Shown here: piece by piece, positions 6,391-8,126 of the stretch | Position numbering within the stretch: position 1 is the stretch's first letter | Layout of the letters: every line of letters starts with the position of its first letter | Source: Chloroflexota bacterium | GTDB taxonomy: Bacteria; Chloroflexota; Anaerolineae; Anaerolineales; UBA4823 | Direction: 5' to 3' | DNA length: 8,126 nucleotides | Assembly: GCA_021849525.1 (NCBI GenBank) | Contig: JAJZSS010000042.1 | Span: 1 to 8,126 of the forward strand | The notes under the pieces: generated by a model | Databases searched by the model: none | What the model was told of the DNA's origin: nothing | The model's input: the letters and a program-made list of their open reading frames with translations, nothing else | Program-made: the position numbers and the translations under genes

Positions 6391-7074
6391 ATGAATATAT
6401 CGGTTGTAATTCCTGTATACAACGAGCTGAAGACGCTGGATGAAATTATCCGCCGGGTGAAAGCGACCGGCCTGGCAACGGAAATCATCGTGGTGGATGA
6501 TGGATCTCACGATGGCACGCGTGATCTGTATGAGAAATATACTACCGATGAGGTCGTAAAAATTATCCTGCACGAGCGTAACCACGGCAAAGGGGCGGCA
6601 GTCGTCACCGGGATTAAGGCTGCGACCGGGGATGTGGTTGTGATCCAGGATGCTGACCTTGAATATGATCCGCGGGAATATCCCAATCTGCTCCGTCCGA
6701 TCGAAGAAGGGCTGGCGGATGTGGTTTATGGCTCGCGCTTCCTGGGCGCCCCGCGCCGGGCGACGATGTACTGGCACATGGTTGCCAACAAGCTGCTCAC
6801 CTTCCTGACCAATATTTTATATAACAATATCCTGACCGATATGGAAACAGGATATAAAGTCTTCCGGCGGAGCATTGTTGAAGGGATCACCATTCATGCC
6901 AGGCGATTTGATTTCGAGCCCGAGTTCACAGCCAAGATCTTGAAACGCAAAGTGCGGATTTACGAAGTACCGATTACTTTTAACCCCCGCGATTATTCCG
7001 AAGGCAAGAAAATCCAGCTCAAGGATGCTTTCGAAGCCGTCTGGACATTGTTCAAATATCGCTTTGTAGATTAA
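6391..7074 (+). CDS. Family 2 glycosyltransferase, dolichyl-phosphate-mannose synthase (DPM1)-like
   Basis: This 227-residue GT-A enzyme opens with SVVIPVYNE (4-12), then VVDDGSHDGT (34-43) for nucleotide binding, NHGKG (64-68), and the metal-binding QDADLEYDP (86-94) with DAD at 87-89. DMETGYKVFRR (150-160), FEPEFTAKI and a final PITFNPRDYSEGKKI block are hallmarks of the DPM1/polyprenyl-phosphate sugar transferase group. Such enzymes move a sugar from a nucleotide donor (GDP-mannose, UDP-glucose and similar) to polyprenyl phosphate at the inner face of the membrane. No C-terminal membrane helices are present, so it is a soluble or peripheral DPM1-type form rather than the ArnC/GtrB type. 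A GGTGAT-like ribosome binding site lies about 9 bases before the ATG. It is the only plus-strand gene, divergent from the ATPase cluster and convergent with the RecJ-like frame. Donor and acceptor are inferred from the family. Confidence 0.92.
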   Translation: MNISVVIPVYNELKTLDEIIRRVKATGLATEIIVVDDGSHDGTRDLYEKYTTDEVVKIILHERNHGKGAAVVTGIKAATGDVVVIQDADLEYDPREYPNLLRPIEEGLADVVYGSRFLGAPRRATMYWHMVANKLLTFLTNILYNNILTDMETGYKVFRRSIVEGITIHARRFDFEPEFTAKILKRKVRIYEVPITFNPRDYSEGKKIQLKDAFEAVWTLFKYRFVD

Positions 7075-7085
7075 GGGTTAAAGCG

Positions 7086-8081
7086 TCAGTCGGGGTCGCC
7101 GCTGGGTTTGATATCCCGCACATTGAGCTGTAAGCTCGTCCGCCCGTTGAATTCATTGAGCTCGAAGGTGTATGCCAGGTCAACCCGGGGCGGCATGGCC
7201 TCAGCCCAGTGCGCCTGGCGGAATGCAACCGCATCGTAAGTGATCTTCCCATCGCTCACCGTCAGCCGCAGGTGAGTCTTCTCTTTGCCGATGACATTAT
7301 AACGTTCCACTTTCAGATCGCGCGACACATAAACCGCCTGGGGGTTGCCATAGCCGGTTGGCTGCAGCCGTTGTTGGTGAGCGATGATCTCGGGACGTAA
7401 ATCGTGCAGTGGGATTTCCAGGTCGGCAATCAACGCCGGGCGTAAATCCAGATGGCTCAGATCGGCTGCGGCATGCGCCTGCAGGCGTTCCAACAATTCG
7501 GGCAGAAACTCATTGCGCACCGTGAAGCCTGCGGCTGCCTTATGCCCACCGTGATGGACCATCAGCTCGGCGCAGCGGTCCAGGGCTGCGGTGATGTGGA
7601 ACTCAGGGATCGAGCGGCAGGAGGCGCGAGTCACATCCTCGCTTCGTTGGCCAACGATCGAAGGGCGGTACCACTGCTCGGTGAGGCGCGAGGCTGCCAA
7701 TCCTACGATTCCTGGATTGTAATCGGGATGGATGGCTACCAGCAGGTATGGGTCGGTTTGCCCCTCAAATGCCTGGTGTTCGGCCTGTTCCTGCAGCTGG
7801 CGAGTCTGGAGCTGGCGGTCCCGATTCTGGTTATCCAGCTGCTGGGCGAGTTTGCCGGTGATCTGGACATCCGTTTCGAGGAGTAAATCCAGGGCAGCCA
7901 TCGCCGATTCCAGCCTTCCTGCAGCATTCAGCCGTGGCCCTAAACCAAAACCGATATCGGTGGCGGTGATAGCCCCAGGCTGGAGGCCTGCTGCACCCAT
8001 CAGCGAGCGCAGCCCCTGGCGCACAATCGTGTGATCGTCGACGATCAGGATGGTGATGGACGAAGCGGGGTTTTCAGACAT
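7086..8081 (-). CDS. Chimeric frame: response-regulator N-terminus joined to the C-terminal half of RecJ
   Basis: The 331-residue frame is made of two unrelated parts. Residues 9-28 (ITILIVDDHTIVRQGLRSLM) are the first strand and helix of a NarL/FixJ-type receiver, with acidic-pocket Asp15 and Asp16; the phosphoacceptor Asp, the rest of the receiver and the HTH domain are absent. From about residue 29 it is RecJ: ATDIGFGLGPRLNAAGRLES (40-59), a helical segment (60-105), a DHHA1 domain with NPGIVGLAASRL (122-133), RASCRSI (152-158) and GGHKAAAGFT (178-187), then the OB-like domain (about 195-325) ending in SLQLNVRDIKPS. RecJ is a single-strand 5'-3' exonuclease of about 560-600 residues; the DHH domain that holds most metal ligands (DYDxDG, DHH motifs) is missing, so nuclease activity is not expected. 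The ATG at 8081 has AGAGG 6 bases upstream and belongs to the regulator half. It converges on the glycosyltransferase with an 11-base gap. The composition is certain; whether it exists in a real genome is open. Confidence 0.85.
   Translation of the reverse strand: MSENPASSITILIVDDHTIVRQGLRSLMGAAGLQPGAITATDIGFGLGPRLNAAGRLESAMAALDLLLETDVQITGKLAQQLDNQNRDRQLQTRQLQEQAEHQAFEGQTDPYLLVAIHPDYNPGIVGLAASRLTEQWYRPSIVGQRSEDVTRASCRSIPEFHITAALDRCAELMVHHGGHKAAAGFTVRNEFLPELLERLQAHAAADLSHLDLRPALIADLEIPLHDLRPEIIAHQQRLQPTGYGNPQAVYVSRDLKVERYNVIGKEKTHLRLTVSDGKITYDAVAFRQAHWAEAMPPRVDLAYTFELNEFNGRTSLQLNVRDIKPSGDPD
7998..8024 (-). other. Junction zone between response-regulator and RecJ sequence
   Basis: These 27 bases encode VRQGLRSLM (residues 20-28 of the chimeric frame). 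The stretch suits both families: receivers commonly read IVRQGLRSLL here, and RecJ proteins carry a similar RQGL-SLM stretch just before AAGL and GPRLNAAGRL. The crossover must lie in or next to it, which points to joining through short shared sequence. Confidence 0.55.
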
Positions 8082-8126
8082 GGACTTCCTCTTTCACCTG
8101 AATACCGGTGATGGTGATGCGCGTTC
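8074..8126 (-). CDS. 3' end of an upstream gene, possibly a histidine kinase
   Basis: One minus-strand frame enters from the right edge and gives TRITITGIQVKEEVHV followed by TGA, overlapping the next ATG by 8 bases (ATGTCTGA). The beta-strand-like TRITIT fits the GT-x-I/V end of a histidine kinase ATPase domain, and a kinase gene just before a NarL-type regulator is the usual order. Only 16 codons are visible, so identity is an inference from context; other frames also cross this stretch. Confidence 0.35.
   Translation of the reverse strand, partial: TRITITGIQVKEEVHV
8088..8092 (-). promoter_or_regulatory. Ribosome binding site of the response-regulator start
   Basis: AGAGG on the minus strand with a 6-base spacer before the ATG at 8079-8081, inside the end of the upstream frame. 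It shows that the start of the chimeric frame is an authentic regulator gene start. Confidence 0.55.

Noticed and set aside
7075..7085. Bidirectional terminator between the convergent glycosyltransferase and RecJ-like genes
   Set aside because: The gap has only 11 bases and I see no stem-loop or T-tract in or around it.
7452..7886. Plus-strand open frame of 144 codons
   Set aside because: It is antisense to clear RecJ DHHA1 coding sequence and has no protein-family features.

Overview
The window is about 57% G+C and almost wholly coding. Gene content and protein style (a GH3 hexosaminidase-like exported protein, a winged-helix AAA ATPase, a RecJ with a GLGPRLNAAGRL motif) suggest a Chloroflexota bacterium, most likely an uncultured Anaerolineae. 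This placement comes from recognising protein sequences, not from a marker gene, so it is moderate in confidence. I see no tRNA, rRNA, CRISPR array, insertion sequence or phage gene.

Layout. A tightly packed minus-strand cluster occupies roughly 6222 down to 1. In transcription order it holds a winged-helix AAA+ ATPase, a glycerophosphodiester phosphodiesterase, a PLP-dependent threonine/serine dehydratase-like enzyme, a class I CoA-transferase beta-type subunit, and an exported GH3 protein that runs off the left edge. Junctions are a 1-base TAATG overlap, about 20 bases, 21 bases, and 0 bases (a TGA followed directly by a TTG start), so one polycistronic mRNA is likely. A 168-base divergent intergenic region (6223-6390) carries an extended -10 promoter for this cluster and a weaker candidate promoter for a plus-strand DPM1-like family 2 glycosyltransferase (6391-7074). 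That gene converges, with an 11-base gap, on a minus-strand gene at 7086-8081.

The 7086-8081 frame is the strangest object here. Its first ~28 residues are the start of a NarL/FixJ-type response regulator. From about residue 29 on it is the C-terminal half of RecJ, without the catalytic DHH domain. A short upstream fragment (8074-8126) reads like the end of a histidine kinase, which fits the regulator half. The two families share a VRQGL-SLM-like stretch at the join, so this is either a recombination/deletion product or an assembly chimera.

How the genes fit together: the cluster mixes phosphodiester lipid-headgroup breakdown, amino-acid deamination, a CoA-transferase-fold protein and glycan hydrolysis. 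I cannot name a single pathway. Three proteins depart from family rules: the GH3 protein keeps its nucleophile but lacks the NagZ Asp-His acid/base dyad; the CoA-transferase subunit lacks the catalytic Glu and has no alpha partner in the window; and RecJ lacks its nuclease domain. I do not see a clearly new defence or mobile system, and I say so rather than force one.
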